From positions 2,356,001-2,420,000 of the forward strand of contig NZ_CP077769.1 in NCBI RefSeq assembly GCF_020386615.1: DNA of 64,000 nt, written 5' to 3'. Positions 51,839 to 61,536 of the stretch are shown in pieces. Every line of letters starts with the position of its first letter. Position 1 is the stretch's first letter. The position numbers were made by a program, and so were the translations under genes. The notes under the pieces were generated by a model. It saw nothing but the letters and a program-made list of their open reading frames with translations, was not told where the DNA came from and did no database searches. The DNA is from Chitinophaga pendula (GTDB lineage: Bacteria > Bacteroidota > Bacteroidia > Chitinophagales > Chitinophagaceae).

Positions 51839-53116
51839 TTACTTTTTGTTGAATAGTTCTTGTCCTGTTGCATAATTAAGTTCTTCGTACGCATTCATGC
51901 GATTGGCGAGGAACCGGTTGATGTTCTTAACGTGGTCACTGTAACTGTTGAAATAGTCGATAAACTGGAGCAGCGATATATTTCCTTTACTGAAGTTCTT
52001 AGCTACTTCGTCAATCAATTTGTTATACTCCTGCTGGAAATCCTCCAGTATCACACCAGGATAACGCTTCTCTATCGCACGTATCTGCTCGAAAGCATTC
52101 AACACCTCCGTCTGCGCTACACTCTGCTGCTGCTTCAACTGCTGCTCCTCAGAAGCAACCTGCAACTTGGCAGAGCGTATGTTCCCCTGATTACGGTTCC
52201 AGAACGGGAGATCTATCCCTACCTGTAAGCCTATAAAATTGTCAATATAAGTACCGTGCTTATCGTAGTTGGCGCCCACATGCAGGTTTGGCGTCGCCAA
52301 CGCCTTCTGTAACTGGTAGTTGGCAGTGGCAGAAAGATATTCCGCCTGCGCCATCTTCACATCCGGACGGTTCTGTGCCGCATAGTCCAGTAACTGTTGC
52401 AGGTTCAGGCCATCCAGTGAATAACGCTCCGTATCAGATGGCTGCATCTCCGCACTGTAAAAATCCTGGGTATGTAATAATTGTTGCAGGTTCTTCTGCG
52501 ATTCCAACTCCTGTTGCTTGAAATCCGCATAGTCATTCTCCAGACCTATTTGTAAAGCCTTCAGCCGGATCAGGTCCGCATGCGCTACACTACCTTTCTT
52601 ATCCGCAATGGTATAAGCCTCAACAATCTCCTGTAAATTCCGGAGCTGCGTCCTTAACACCGTCTCTGTCTGTTGCTGAAAATAAAGATTGAAATAATTC
52701 TGCCGTAACTGCATCCGCAACGTACGCAGCAACTCATCAAAAGTCGCTTCACTCAAAGTAGCCTTCGTCGTCGCCAGCTGTATATTCTTGTTACGCTTGC
52801 CCGCCAACTGCACCACCTGGTCGATCGTATACTGCGTCTGACCTCCCTTCCCTATGTAAAAAGGCTTGATGTTGTTGGTACTGTTAAATCCAAAAAGCGC
52901 ACTGAAAGAGGGATTGTCCCATAACTTCGCTTGCCGGATCAACGCCTTGTCTGCATCTACCTGGTAGCGCTGCGCCAGGAGCAGGTAATTCTTCACTAAA
53001 AAACTATCCTCCGCCGCCCTCATCGTAAGCGGCTGCCGCAGCTCTTGCTGTGCTGAGGCAGGTACCACAATTCCCAGACTTAAAAAGATCATTAAAATAA
53101 ATTCGGTTGTTCGCAT
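51839..53116 (-). CDS. TolC-family outer membrane efflux protein
   Basis: Outer membrane channel of the heavy-metal efflux pump, 425 residues. A signal peptide (cut after ASAQ, about residue 23) is followed by the two-repeat coiled-coil architecture of CzcC/TolC proteins, with AENSFLVKNYLLLAQRYQVD at the start and NRPDVKMAQAEYLSATANYQ near the middle. First structural gene of the efflux operon; the upstream 115 bases hold a four-fold 11-bp repeat that looks like a regulator site. Confidence 0.92.
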   Translation of the reverse strand: MRTTEFILMIFLSLGIVVPASAQQELRQPLTMRAAEDSFLVKNYLLLAQRYQVDADKALIRQAKLWDNPSFSALFGFNSTNNIKPFYIGKGGQTQYTIDQVVQLAGKRNKNIQLATTKATLSEATFDELLRTLRMQLRQNYFNLYFQQQTETVLRTQLRNLQEIVEAYTIADKKGSVAHADLIRLKALQIGLENDYADFKQQELESQKNLQQLLHTQDFYSAEMQPSDTERYSLDGLNLQQLLDYAAQNRPDVKMAQAEYLSATANYQLQKALATPNLHVGANYDKHGTYIDNFIGLQVGIDLPFWNRNQGNIRSAKLQVASEEQQLKQQQSVAQTEVLNAFEQIRAIEKRYPGVILEDFQQEYNKLIDEVAKNFSKGNISLLQFIDYFNSYSDHVKNINRFLANRMNAYEELNYATGQELFNKK

Positions 53117-53153
53117 CTATCGCTTTGGTTTGATGATACAAAATTCCGACTCG

Positions 53154-53195
53154 CCAATTAAAGACGCCTTTAAGCCACATTAAAAACACATTAAA
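53154..53195 (-). promoter_or_regulatory. Four 9-mers at exact 11-bp spacing before the efflux operon
   Basis: Read on the plus strand: CCAATTAAA at 53154, CGCCTTTAA at 53165, CACATTAAA at 53176, CACATTAAA at 53187. Tandem direct repeats of 11 bp are the usual binding pattern of OmpR/PhoB-type regulators, and the one encoded at 54702 is the obvious candidate. The array lies 38 bases before the tolC start. Confidence 0.6.
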
Positions 53196-53231
53196 ACTGA
53201 AGGAGATAGAAAGAGAAGCCAACAAACATTA

Positions 53232-54683
53232 TCATAACGATGGCAAAGCAGGAGGGAAGCTGCCGCCTTGTAATATCAACGTAGAAGATCCATCACTGTC
53301 CGGCACATCCAGAGGTAACTGCGGCAATAATACCGTAAAGATCGTACCCCGGCCCTCATCCGAACTGACAGAAATATGCCCCTGGTGTATTTGCACGATC
53401 TTTTTACATATAGAAAGCCCCAAACCATGCCCGCGCACCTGCTGGGCATTATTAGCCCGGTAAAATGGCTCAAATATCTTACTCACCTCCCCAGATGGTA
53501 TACCAATCCCATTATCCTGCACCTGCACCATAATATGACGGGTATAAAAATCAATCGAAACACTGGCCGTATTGTCCGCCGAAAACTTACAGGCGTTATC
53601 TAATAAATTGATAAATAATACTTTAAGTAAACTTTCGTTGCCCAGGCAAGTTACCTGCGTATCCTGCTCCGGCTCCTTCAAAAACCGCAACTCGATCTTG
53701 TAACTGCTCTTATTTTTCATCCGCACCAAATTACCCATCTCCAGCAATAACTCATCAATACGTACCGGACTGAATATCAGCTTTTGCTGCCCCAGGTCAG
53801 ACTGCGCCAGCTGCAACAACCCGTTCGTCAGATCCGACAGGTTCTCCGCCTCCTCCAACACCGAATTCAACGTCTGGATATAATCATCCTTCTCCCTTTC
53901 CTTCGACAATATCACCTGTAACTGGCTGATCATAGCCGCCAATGGCGTCCTTAACTCATGAGAAGCATTACTCACAAAACTCTTCTGTAAGTCAAAAGAA
54001 CTACTCAGCCGCTGCAACATCGTGTTGAAGTTCGCCCCCAACTGCGCAATCTCATCCCGCCCCTTCACCGCCACCCGCTTATCCTGCAAGTTGTTCGCAT
54101 TGATACTGTCCACCTGCTGTACCAACTGATCCACCGGCTTCATCATCTTTTTCGCAAAGAAATAACCCACCGCAATCAAAATGATCACCGCCACCGCTAA
54201 CTCAATGATCAATATCTGCTCCAGGCTCTGCAGGTTCTGAAACCCATACTTGTCAAAAGACGATACCAGCACAATCACCGACTGCTGCTCCTCCGTATAG
54301 AATACACCCACCACCTCCCGGCCAGCCGACTCGTTGGAATAAAATTTATACTTGACAATATGATCCAGCAAACTACGGTTCGTACGTATAGCCGTATCTT
54401 TTATATTCGAATAAAGAACATCATACTTCGTATTGTATACCAGGATAGCTTCCTTATACAGATCCTGGAACGTCGTCCGGTCCAGCTCCCGCAATAACTC
54501 CACCTTCACTATATTACCCTCCAACACCACACTGGCAATAGACCGGGCACGGTATTCCAACCGCTCCAGGTACTCCTGCTGCCGCGACTTCGCAGACAGA
54601 TAATATGCCAGCGTCGCAAAGGCCACCAGCAACAATGCCGCGCTAAGCGTATAATAAAGTGCTATTTTATATTTGATCTTCAC
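53232..54683 (-). CDS. HAMP-domain sensor histidine kinase, heavy-metal efflux type
   Basis: CusS/CzcS-like kinase of 483 residues. Order: membrane span (about 7-29), periplasmic sensor (30-152), second span (153-176), HAMP linker (177-230), dimerisation domain with His242 in SHELRTPLAA, and an ATPase domain with DNACKFS, DNGIGIP and GHGLGLSI. It ends in an extra Pro/Ser-rich tail. Partner of the OmpR-type regulator 18 bases upstream; probably senses metal in the periplasm. The efflux genes follow 115 bases downstream. Confidence 0.93.
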   Translation of the reverse strand: MKIKYKIALYYTLSAALLLVAFATLAYYLSAKSRQQEYLERLEYRARSIASVVLEGNIVKVELLRELDRTTFQDLYKEAILVYNTKYDVLYSNIKDTAIRTNRSLLDHIVKYKFYSNESAGREVVGVFYTEEQQSVIVLVSSFDKYGFQNLQSLEQILIIELAVAVIILIAVGYFFAKKMMKPVDQLVQQVDSINANNLQDKRVAVKGRDEIAQLGANFNTMLQRLSSSFDLQKSFVSNASHELRTPLAAMISQLQVILSKEREKDDYIQTLNSVLEEAENLSDLTNGLLQLAQSDLGQQKLIFSPVRIDELLLEMGNLVRMKNKSSYKIELRFLKEPEQDTQVTCLGNESLLKVLFINLLDNACKFSADNTASVSIDFYTRHIMVQVQDNGIGIPSGEVSKIFEPFYRANNAQQVRGHGLGLSICKKIVQIHQGHISVSSDEGRGTIFTVLLPQLPLDVPDSDGSSTLILQGGSFPPALPSL

Positions 54684-54701
54684 CGGGGAGAACGGCCGTT
54701 T

Positions 54702-55388
54702 TTATTCTTCAGAGAGATAGTAACCCATACCCGTCTTGGTATGCAGCAATTTTTGCTCAAAGTCCTTGTCGATCTTCTTTCGCAGGAAATTAATATACAC
54801 CTCAATAACGTTGGTGCCCGTATCAAAATCAATATCCCACACCTTCTCCGCAATGGTGAGCTTAGATATAACACGACCCTTATGCAGCGCCAGAAACTCC
54901 AGCAACTGATACTCCTTGGCCGTCAACGCGATCTTTTTACCGGCACGCGTCACTTCCTTCTTCTCCCGGTCTATCTCGAGGTCCGATACCGCAATCTTAT
55001 ATTGTGTGTTCAACGGCGTGTCAGCACCAGCACGCTTTAAAAATACCCGTATCCTCGCCAGCAACTCCCGGAAATCAAATGGCTTCACCAGGTAATCATC
55101 CGCCCCCAACCCAAATGCCTGCATCTTATCCTCCATACCCCCCAATGCCGTTAACATAATAATAGGCACCCGGTTATTACTCCGCCGAACCGCCTCACAA
55201 ACCTCATAACCATTGTTATGAGGAAGGTTCAGATCCAATATCAGCATATCGTATATATTACCCGTCGCCAAACTCTTACCCACACGGCCATCATATGCTA
55301 CATCCACCTCAAAACCATTCTCCTCCAACCCCTTGCGGATGGCATTCGCTACCTTAACTTCGTCTTCTACAATAAGGATCTTTTGCAT
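54702..55388 (-). CDS. OmpR/PhoB-family response regulator
   Basis: Regulator of 228 residues: receiver with Glu8/Asp9, phospho-acceptor Asp52 (LILDLNLP), Thr80 and Lys102 (VKPF), then the winged-helix trans_reg domain (about 128-226, with LTAKEYQLLEFLALHKGRV and VWDIDFDTGTNVIEVYINFLR). The ATG at 55388 is used; one at 55418 adds ten residues of no family similarity. It has its own promoter (55434-55464) and is first in the regulator-kinase pair that controls the efflux operon. Confidence 0.95.
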   Translation of the reverse strand: MQKILIVEDEVKVANAIRKGLEENGFEVDVAYDGRVGKSLATGNIYDMLILDLNLPHNNGYEVCEAVRRSNNRVPIIMLTALGGMEDKMQAFGLGADDYLVKPFDFRELLARIRVFLKRAGADTPLNTQYKIAVSDLEIDREKKEVTRAGKKIALTAKEYQLLEFLALHKGRVISKLTIAEKVWDIDFDTGTNVIEVYINFLRKKIDKDFEQKLLHTKTGMGYYLSEE

Positions 55389-55433
55389 GATCAGCTTTAA
55401 ATTCTTCCCGGGAATCAATGATCTCCCAAAGGG

Positions 55434-55464
55434 TAAATGTATGCCAAGATTTTCTTATTACAAG
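55434..55464 (-). promoter_or_regulatory. Promoter of the efflux regulator gene
   Basis: CTTG, 19 bases, TACATTTA on the minus strand, 46 bases before the start codon. Confidence 0.5.
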
Positions 55465-55650
55465 CAACGACTGCCAAACAACCAAATGCTACCCCGCCAA
55501 TCATATTTATATATTTCAGATAATAATTATGTATTGTATCTGTTTAAAGATCAATTATTTATATGCATATCCCGGAAAGCCGCGTCAATAGAGGATAGGC
55601 GTTTTTCAAGTGTCTGAAAATGAATTGTTTATATGCTCACGTCCACCTAT

Positions 55651-55705
55651 CCTATAGCTTTCCTTTAATTAAGGTATAACATTCGTATAAGCATCCCTGT
55701 ATATC
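55651..55705. repeat. Second copy of the phased TATA element
   Basis: TATA words start at 55653, 55675, 55686 and 55700. The first three have the same 22- and 11-base spacing as at 25292-25325, and share CCTATAGCTYTCCT and TATARCATTCGTATA with it. The rest of the gene-free stretch 55389-55703 holds only the regulator promoter. Confidence 0.55.
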
Positions 55706-57080
55706 AACTTCCCTGCACAAACAATCGCCTGCTTCTCCTCCATCCCAAACCGCCACACACGATCGTGAACACGAACAACGATAATAAACTGCTATAAGGC
55801 AATGTCACCGCCGCAAACACCTTCGGACGAAACACCGGCATATGCAGCCAGTCCGCCTGCTCCGTCACCTGATGCCGGAAAATATATGGATAAAAGTACT
55901 CCCGCACCTCCCGGTGATAGTCCTTCACCGCCGTCAGGTAACTAATATGATCCGCCAGGTCCGTACGAGCCAGGTGATTCAACTGCTGCTGCGCATTAAT
56001 AGTAGGTAGCAAATAACCAACCCGGTTTGCCCACAGCTGCCGCTGCCCCAACTTGTCAAATAGCGTCTTCGAAGAATGAACCGCCGCTTCATCCCCTTGC
56101 AGCTGCATCGCATAATACCAGGCATAAGAAAAAGTATCTTTCGAAAATGGATAATTACGGTATTGCGGATACACCTGGTAAAAACGCTCCATCGTCTCCA
56201 TCACCGGACGATCCCATTTCTCATGATACCCCTGCCGCTGCGCCACCGTCGTCTCAAAAGATTCCGGAACAGGTATAGCACTGTTTAGCAACGTATTCGC
56301 CAACCCGGGCAGTAATATCGTCAGCCCTATCCAGATGCTTACCAGTATCACCGCATTCATCCCCGACGACCGCTGCCACGTGATCACCCACGCGATAATA
56401 CTAAACCAGCACAACAGGTATAAAAAGAGGACCAGCCCCATATATAAAGAGGTCAAACCCACCGGCAACCCCAGCCACACATGCGCCGTAAAGAACAAAA
56501 AGACCGCCAGCACCAGCAACGTCAGAAATCGTACCGCGAGCTTCATCGCCAGCAGCCGTACCGGAGAGATAGGCATAGATCGCACGATCTTCCATACCCC
56601 CGATTCCTCCTCGCCCGACAATGTATTATAACAGAACACGATCATCACCAATGGCAACAGGAACACAAAGACAAAGGCCACATCCAGGTTGCCGGCCAGC
56701 AACGTAACCGGGTTGCTCAGATCCGTATCATACAACTGACCCTCGATCGCCAGCATCTTCACCTTCAGATGATAAGGGTTCACATCCCGCTGACCAATAG
56801 CAAAAGCCGCCCAGGGCGTCGGCGGATTCGTCGTATAGAAATACTGGTAATACAGCGGGCCTCCCACCGGCTTACCGGCATTATAGGAAATGTTCTTCGC
56901 CGTATGCTCCTGCTCAATAGTAGGTATCGCACTGATCACCGTCTCCTGGTGATCCCTCACCTGCCGCCCGTGGTACAACCCGTAACAGCCTAAAATAAAT
57001 ACCGATACTAATACCACCAGGATCGTCCGCCCGCGAAGGAACTGCCGGGCCTCCAATAATATAATACTCCTGTAATCCAT
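55704..57080 (-). CDS. ABC-2 type permease, DUF3526 family (second permease)
   Basis: Inner-membrane permease of 458 residues, last gene of the ABC/TonB operon. It has one N-terminal span (about 18-38), a periplasmic domain, and a group of about five spans from residue 150 (VAFVFVFLLPLVMIVFCYNTLSGEEESG onward, the ABC-2 permease start), then a large extracytoplasmic loop and a final span. EEESG is a recognisable piece of this family. The ATG at 57080 lies one base after the stop of the first permease. Substrate unknown. Confidence 0.85.
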   Translation of the reverse strand: MDYRSIILLEARQFLRGRTILVVLVSVFILGCYGLYHGRQVRDHQETVISAIPTIEQEHTAKNISYNAGKPVGGPLYYQYFYTTNPPTPWAAFAIGQRDVNPYHLKVKMLAIEGQLYDTDLSNPVTLLAGNLDVAFVFVFLLPLVMIVFCYNTLSGEEESGVWKIVRSMPISPVRLLAMKLAVRFLTLLVLAVFLFFTAHVWLGLPVGLTSLYMGLVLFLYLLCWFSIIAWVITWQRSSGMNAVILVSIWIGLTILLPGLANTLLNSAIPVPESFETTVAQRQGYHEKWDRPVMETMERFYQVYPQYRNYPFSKDTFSYAWYYAMQLQGDEAAVHSSKTLFDKLGQRQLWANRVGYLLPTINAQQQLNHLARTDLADHISYLTAVKDYHREVREYFYPYIFRHQVTEQADWLHMPVFRPKVFAAVTLPYSSLLSLFVFTIVCGGLGWRRSRRLFVQGS

Positions 57081-57081
57081 A

Positions 57082-58515
57082 TTAAACATGAATACGTTTT
57101 GAAACAATATTGATGAGAAGAATACCTGCCAGCACCCACCAGGCACAAGCTACCAAAGGTACCCACTGATGTCGTACAGACCACCCCGTAGTTTTAGGCT
57201 GATAAAAGAATGCCGCCTGCCGCTGCCAGTTCTTATTGCTGACCCGCTGCGTAGAATTCTGCCGCGCATCTATCTGGTGCGCATGAATGTCATTCAACCC
57301 TTGCACCATATTGAAACGATACCGCTCCGCCTCCCGCTGAAAATCGACATAGTGATGCATATCAGCAGCCGACAGGCTCATAGAGCTGATACGTACCGCC
57401 AGATAAGGGTCAAAAAAAGACAGGATACCGGCTACATCGTTCTGCCGTTGATAAGTATCGATCAGATCAGTATACGCGATATTAAATATCCGGGCCGTAA
57501 TGCGCTCCCCCTCCGCCATCAGGTAACCACTGTAGTTAAAGGGTAGCTCCTTCACATCCTTCACATGATATTGTCGCAACACAGCATCCCGGAAAGCCTT
57601 AAAATGTGGGTCGTCAGGATTATGACTGTCCCCTTCTTTTTCCAGGGCAGCTTCCAGCATATGCTCAAAAGCGATCTTATCCGGCGCCTGGTAAAGATTG
57701 GACCCTGCCGTCTGCGCCGCCTTCGGCACTATGATGAAAAAGGTGATCCAACACACCAGCAGCGTCAGTAACGCGCCTCGGGCACTCCGGCTGATCGCAG
57801 ATAGGAGCACCGTGATCCAGGCACAGATTACAAAGTAAGCGGCGTATACTAAAAGCAGTAGTAGCATCCGTAACCAGGTATCCGCACTCACAGTACCCTG
57901 GTATAATAATAACCAGCCGCCCATCGTCACGATGACCACCGGTCCGAACAATGCCAATGTCACCGCCGCAATACCGAGCGTCTTGCCAGTCAGCAGCTCC
58001 GTAAAACTAACACCCTGGCTGATCAGCAGCTTCAATACCTGGCTCTCGCGTAAAGCCGCCACCGTACCAAAGCCGATGAAAAAGATAAACAACGGCACCA
58101 GCAACTGCAACACCATCGCTATGTTCAATTCCCCGAAACGAAGCATACCGTTCGAAAAACCAGCCTCGCTCATATTCACCGTATTCTGACGGTGCGCCTC
58201 CAAGAACAAAGCATTACCGGCGAAAGAAGACAAACCGGGATCAAAAAAGGAGAGGGGCGACCGGTCCCTGAATACCAGGTAACCATAATGCGCCACCCGG
58301 TGCGGATGCCGGTCCGGCTGGTTCATCCACTGATGTTGTACCTCTGCCTGGTATTGCTTTCGCTGCTGCTGATATTGCCGTTGCTGCTGCCAGCCTATAC
58401 CCGTTGCCGTTAGCAAGATAGCCGCCAGCACACCAAATAGTATCAGCGCCGTCCTGTTCCGGAAAATAAGCTGCCACTCCTGTACAGCAATGATCCTGAT
58501 CGTCGAAAAATGCAT
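57082..58515 (-). CDS. ABC-2 type permease, DUF3526 family (first permease)
   Basis: Inner-membrane permease of 477 residues, homologous in layout to the next gene: N-terminal span (about 20-42), loop, a membrane group from about 125 (LNIAMVLQLLVPLFIFFIGFG), the REQVL-like turn LRESQVLKLLISQGVSF, large C-terminal loop and one final span. With the second permease it should form the heterodimeric channel for the ATPase at 60823. It follows the TonB receptor by 13 bases. Confidence 0.86.
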   Translation of the reverse strand: MHFSTIRIIAVQEWQLIFRNRTALILFGVLAAILLTATGIGWQQQRQYQQQRKQYQAEVQHQWMNQPDRHPHRVAHYGYLVFRDRSPLSFFDPGLSSFAGNALFLEAHRQNTVNMSEAGFSNGMLRFGELNIAMVLQLLVPLFIFFIGFGTVAALRESQVLKLLISQGVSFTELLTGKTLGIAAVTLALFGPVVIVTMGGWLLLYQGTVSADTWLRMLLLLLVYAAYFVICAWITVLLSAISRSARGALLTLLVCWITFFIIVPKAAQTAGSNLYQAPDKIAFEHMLEAALEKEGDSHNPDDPHFKAFRDAVLRQYHVKDVKELPFNYSGYLMAEGERITARIFNIAYTDLIDTYQRQNDVAGILSFFDPYLAVRISSMSLSAADMHHYVDFQREAERYRFNMVQGLNDIHAHQIDARQNSTQRVSNKNWQRQAAFFYQPKTTGWSVRHQWVPLVACAWWVLAGILLINIVSKRIHV

Positions 58516-58528
58516 GTCGTGAACAGAT

Positions 58529-60802
58529 TTAGAATTGATAGGTGACGTTTACCTGCACATTCCTCGGCTCCCCGGGAAACAGCTGGAAGAAACTATACGC
58601 ACCTGTCCAATAGGTTTTATTAAATAGATTATTGACATTCACCGCCACCTGTATACCCTTGACCTTATAATAGATCGCCGCATCTACCACCGTATAACCG
58701 GGTATCAGGAAAGCTCGGCTTAACCAGGGAATACGCTCGCCGCGATATTGCATCCCCGCACCCAACCCGAGTCCTTTAATGACCGCACTGCGGAAATCAT
58801 ATCGCGTCCACAGGCTACCACTATTCCAAGGGGTGTTCTCCTTGCGCAAACCAATATTCTGCTGCTTGATGTCATCGGTGATCCGCGCATCCGTATAAGC
58901 ATACCCGGCCATCACCTGCCATCCGGGCAAAATACGCCCGCTCACTTCTACCTCCAGCCCATGGCTACCCTCAGCGCCACGCTGCGCCAACGCGGGCTTA
59001 TCCAACCCGGTATATACCAGGATATTCCGCGAGCGCACATCGTAATACGCCATGCTGGCTTTCAACAGGCCGCCCAGCCACTCCGTTTTAATACCTCCCT
59101 CCCGCATATCCGTGATCAACGGATCAAAAGGACCGCCGGCATTAGGTTGTACCAGGCTGGACGCCGTCTGCGGATTATATCCTTGTATATAGGTCACATA
59201 CGTATTGATATGCTCATTAACCGCATAACTCAATCCCATACGTCCGATCAGCTTATGCTGATTCACTCGCTGCTCCTGCGGCAATTGATGATTCAGCACA
59301 TCCTGGTACCACTCCTGCCGCAAACCGGCCGTCAGTATGAATCCCCGGAAGTACAACTGGTCCTGTACATAGATCGCGTTCACCTGGTATTTCGATGGCG
59401 CAAACTCCTCCCGCAAATACAGGAAATCACCTTCATTCCGCAACAGGTATTGCGGATCAGCTAGATTGAAATAGGGCACATTCGGTACCGGCACCCGCTT
59501 ACCGTCAATAGTGGTATACTGGTATTGAGATGGTTTGGACGGATCATAATTGCTGATAAAACCAGTATTGTCAGCATTACGGTACCCCTTCGCCGTATTC
59601 TGTGTATTACCCCTCGGCTTCGTCAGCGACAGGTAATCATACCCGGCTACGATCTTATGCAATACCGGCCCCGTCTTCCAGTCAATATTGAAATACGCGG
59701 TAATATTGTCCGTCGTCCATCGCTGCAACCGCTGGAAGATCTGCATCGCCGCCAGCGTAGGTATCGCCTTGCCGGCACTATCTACCGCAAAGGCATTATT
59801 CGTGCGGTGCTCGAAAAGATCCTCCCGCCATACCTGCTTCATATAAGACAGGGTAAATCCAATATGAGAAGAAAAACGGTGCGTGAAATTGCCGAAGAAC
59901 TTAATATCCTGCTGCACATTACGATCATTAGGCATACTCATGGAATAGTTGATCGGCGTAGTGGTCAGCGGCGTCTTGCCATCTACCGCTCCAAAAATTG
60001 GCTGCCCCCGGTCCAGCCGCGACTGGTCCCTGCCCACCACCAGCTCCACATTCACCTGGCTCTTCTCGTTAATGATATAGGTCATAGAGGGCGCCAGCAA
60101 AAAGGCCTTCCGGTAGATCAGGTTACGGAAACTCTGCGCATCTTCATACCCAATGTTCAATCGGTATAATAGCGTCTTTTGTTTATTCAAAGGGCCCGTA
60201 AGGTCCACCGCCGCCCGGTAAGTGTCAAAGCTACCGGTGCCCAAACTCACCTGACGCCGGGCTTCCGCCAACGGCTTCTTCGTCACCATATTGATACTCC
60301 CACCAGGATCAGCATTGGATATAGTCGCACTGGCAGGCCCCTTGATCACCTCTATCCGCTCTATATTATTGGTCAGCGGCTGGTTGAATAAATATTGAGA
60401 AGTACGCATCCCATTATAAATACGCGTCTCCTCATTCCGCGTCAACCCACGGATCGCATAATGACTATAAAAACTCACCGGACTTACACCGTTGATATAT
60501 TTGATCGCATCGCCAGCCCGGAATGCCTGCCTGTCGGCAATGAACTCCTTCGTGACCGTACTGATACTTTGCGGAATATCCTTGTTCAATACACCGATCT
60601 TAGTCACAGAAAAAGAATAGTCGCTGTTGTACTGTTTAGACGTACGGCCTACCACCTCCACACGCTGCAATTGACGTCGCGATGCCGCAGTAGTAAGTAT
60701 GCTGGTATCCCGCCGGGTCAACGTATCCCCAGCAGGCAATAGCTGTGCTGTGACGCCCGGGCACGACAATAACAGGCAGCCCGTAAGCGCTGATAATTTC
60801 AT
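58529..60802 (-). CDS. TonB-dependent siderophore-type receptor inside the ABC operon
   Basis: Outer membrane receptor of 757 residues: signal peptide (about 1-19), TonB-box region (VEVVGRTSKQY), a plug of the FhuA/FpvA type (VLNKDIPQSISTVTKEFI, YINGVSPV, IEVIKGPASATISNADPGG, INMVTKKP), and a barrel ending NVQVNVTYQF. It has no STN signalling domain. The plug motif is that of siderophore receptors. It sits between the ATPase and two ABC-2 permeases, which is unusual because importers normally pair with FecCD-type permeases. Confidence 0.92.
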   Translation of the reverse strand: MKLSALTGCLLLSCPGVTAQLLPAGDTLTRRDTSILTTAASRRQLQRVEVVGRTSKQYNSDYSFSVTKIGVLNKDIPQSISTVTKEFIADRQAFRAGDAIKYINGVSPVSFYSHYAIRGLTRNEETRIYNGMRTSQYLFNQPLTNNIERIEVIKGPASATISNADPGGSINMVTKKPLAEARRQVSLGTGSFDTYRAAVDLTGPLNKQKTLLYRLNIGYEDAQSFRNLIYRKAFLLAPSMTYIINEKSQVNVELVVGRDQSRLDRGQPIFGAVDGKTPLTTTPINYSMSMPNDRNVQQDIKFFGNFTHRFSSHIGFTLSYMKQVWREDLFEHRTNNAFAVDSAGKAIPTLAAMQIFQRLQRWTTDNITAYFNIDWKTGPVLHKIVAGYDYLSLTKPRGNTQNTAKGYRNADNTGFISNYDPSKPSQYQYTTIDGKRVPVPNVPYFNLADPQYLLRNEGDFLYLREEFAPSKYQVNAIYVQDQLYFRGFILTAGLRQEWYQDVLNHQLPQEQRVNQHKLIGRMGLSYAVNEHINTYVTYIQGYNPQTASSLVQPNAGGPFDPLITDMREGGIKTEWLGGLLKASMAYYDVRSRNILVYTGLDKPALAQRGAEGSHGLEVEVSGRILPGWQVMAGYAYTDARITDDIKQQNIGLRKENTPWNSGSLWTRYDFRSAVIKGLGLGAGMQYRGERIPWLSRAFLIPGYTVVDAAIYYKVKGIQVAVNVNNLFNKTYWTGAYSFFQLFPGEPRNVQVNVTYQF

Positions 60803-60822
60803 ATCGTATATAGTTGATTGGA

Positions 60823-61524
60823 TTAAATAGTCTCCAGATAGAGCTGTTGTAATTCGTCCGCCGTGATAGCAGACGTAGCCACCGTATGCACCAGTATCCC
60901 TTGTTTCATAATGCCGATCTGCGTACCGGCATTAACAGCATTGAATATATCATGCGTCGCCATAAAGATCGTCTTACCAGCCGCCGCCAGCTCCTTGCAT
61001 ATCCGCGTGAACTCCGCCGTCGCCTTAGGATCTAATCCACTCGTAGGCTCGTCCATTAATATCACTTCCGCATGTTTCGCCAGCGCAATCGCAATACCCA
61101 CCTTCTGACGCATCCCCTTCGAATAAGTACCCAACCGATGCTCATGCGCCTCCTCCTGCAATCCCACTTCCCGCAAAAAAACCGACAACTCTGCTGGCTT
61201 ATACCGGTAACCGGCCAGGCTACTGAAAAAACGCAGGTTCTCCATTCCGCTCAGATTGTCGTACAACTGCACCACCTCCGGGATATAAGCCACCGCCTTC
61301 CGCACCGCTGGATCATCCGGCCTTACTTCCTGCCCGTTAATATGCACCGTACCACTACTGGGTCGCGTAAAACCAGATAACAGGTTGATCGTCGTCGTCT
61401 TGCCGGCCCCATTCTGCCCTAGCAAACAATAAACCGTCCCCCTGCTAATGCTTAAGTTCAATTGATACAATGAAGTATGCGTACCGTATCGTTTCGTTAG
61501 ATCGGTGGTCTGTATGCTGATCAT
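60823..61524 (-). CDS. ABC transporter ATPase, ABC-2 exporter type
   Basis: Nucleotide-binding subunit of 233 residues. Walker A GQNGAGKTT (36-44, Lys42), Q-loop YIPEVVQLYDNL, signature YSKGMRQKVGIA, Walker B VILMDEPTSGLDP and the switch His in ATHDIF are all present. It is first of four genes (ATPase, TonB receptor, two permeases). The ATG at 61524 gives the normal MISIQTTDLTKRYG start; an upstream frame start at 61575 runs through a palindrome and is rejected. A 27-bp palindrome lies 12 bases upstream and probably regulates the operon. Confidence 0.94.
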   Translation of the reverse strand: MISIQTTDLTKRYGTHTSLYQLNLSISRGTVYCLLGQNGAGKTTTINLLSGFTRPSSGTVHINGQEVRPDDPAVRKAVAYIPEVVQLYDNLSGMENLRFFSSLAGYRYKPAELSVFLREVGLQEEAHEHRLGTYSKGMRQKVGIAIALAKHAEVILMDEPTSGLDPKATAEFTRICKELAAAGKTIFMATHDIFNAVNAGTQIGIMKQGILVHTVATSAITADELQQLYLETI

Positions 61525-61536
61525 GTGTCTAAGGTA

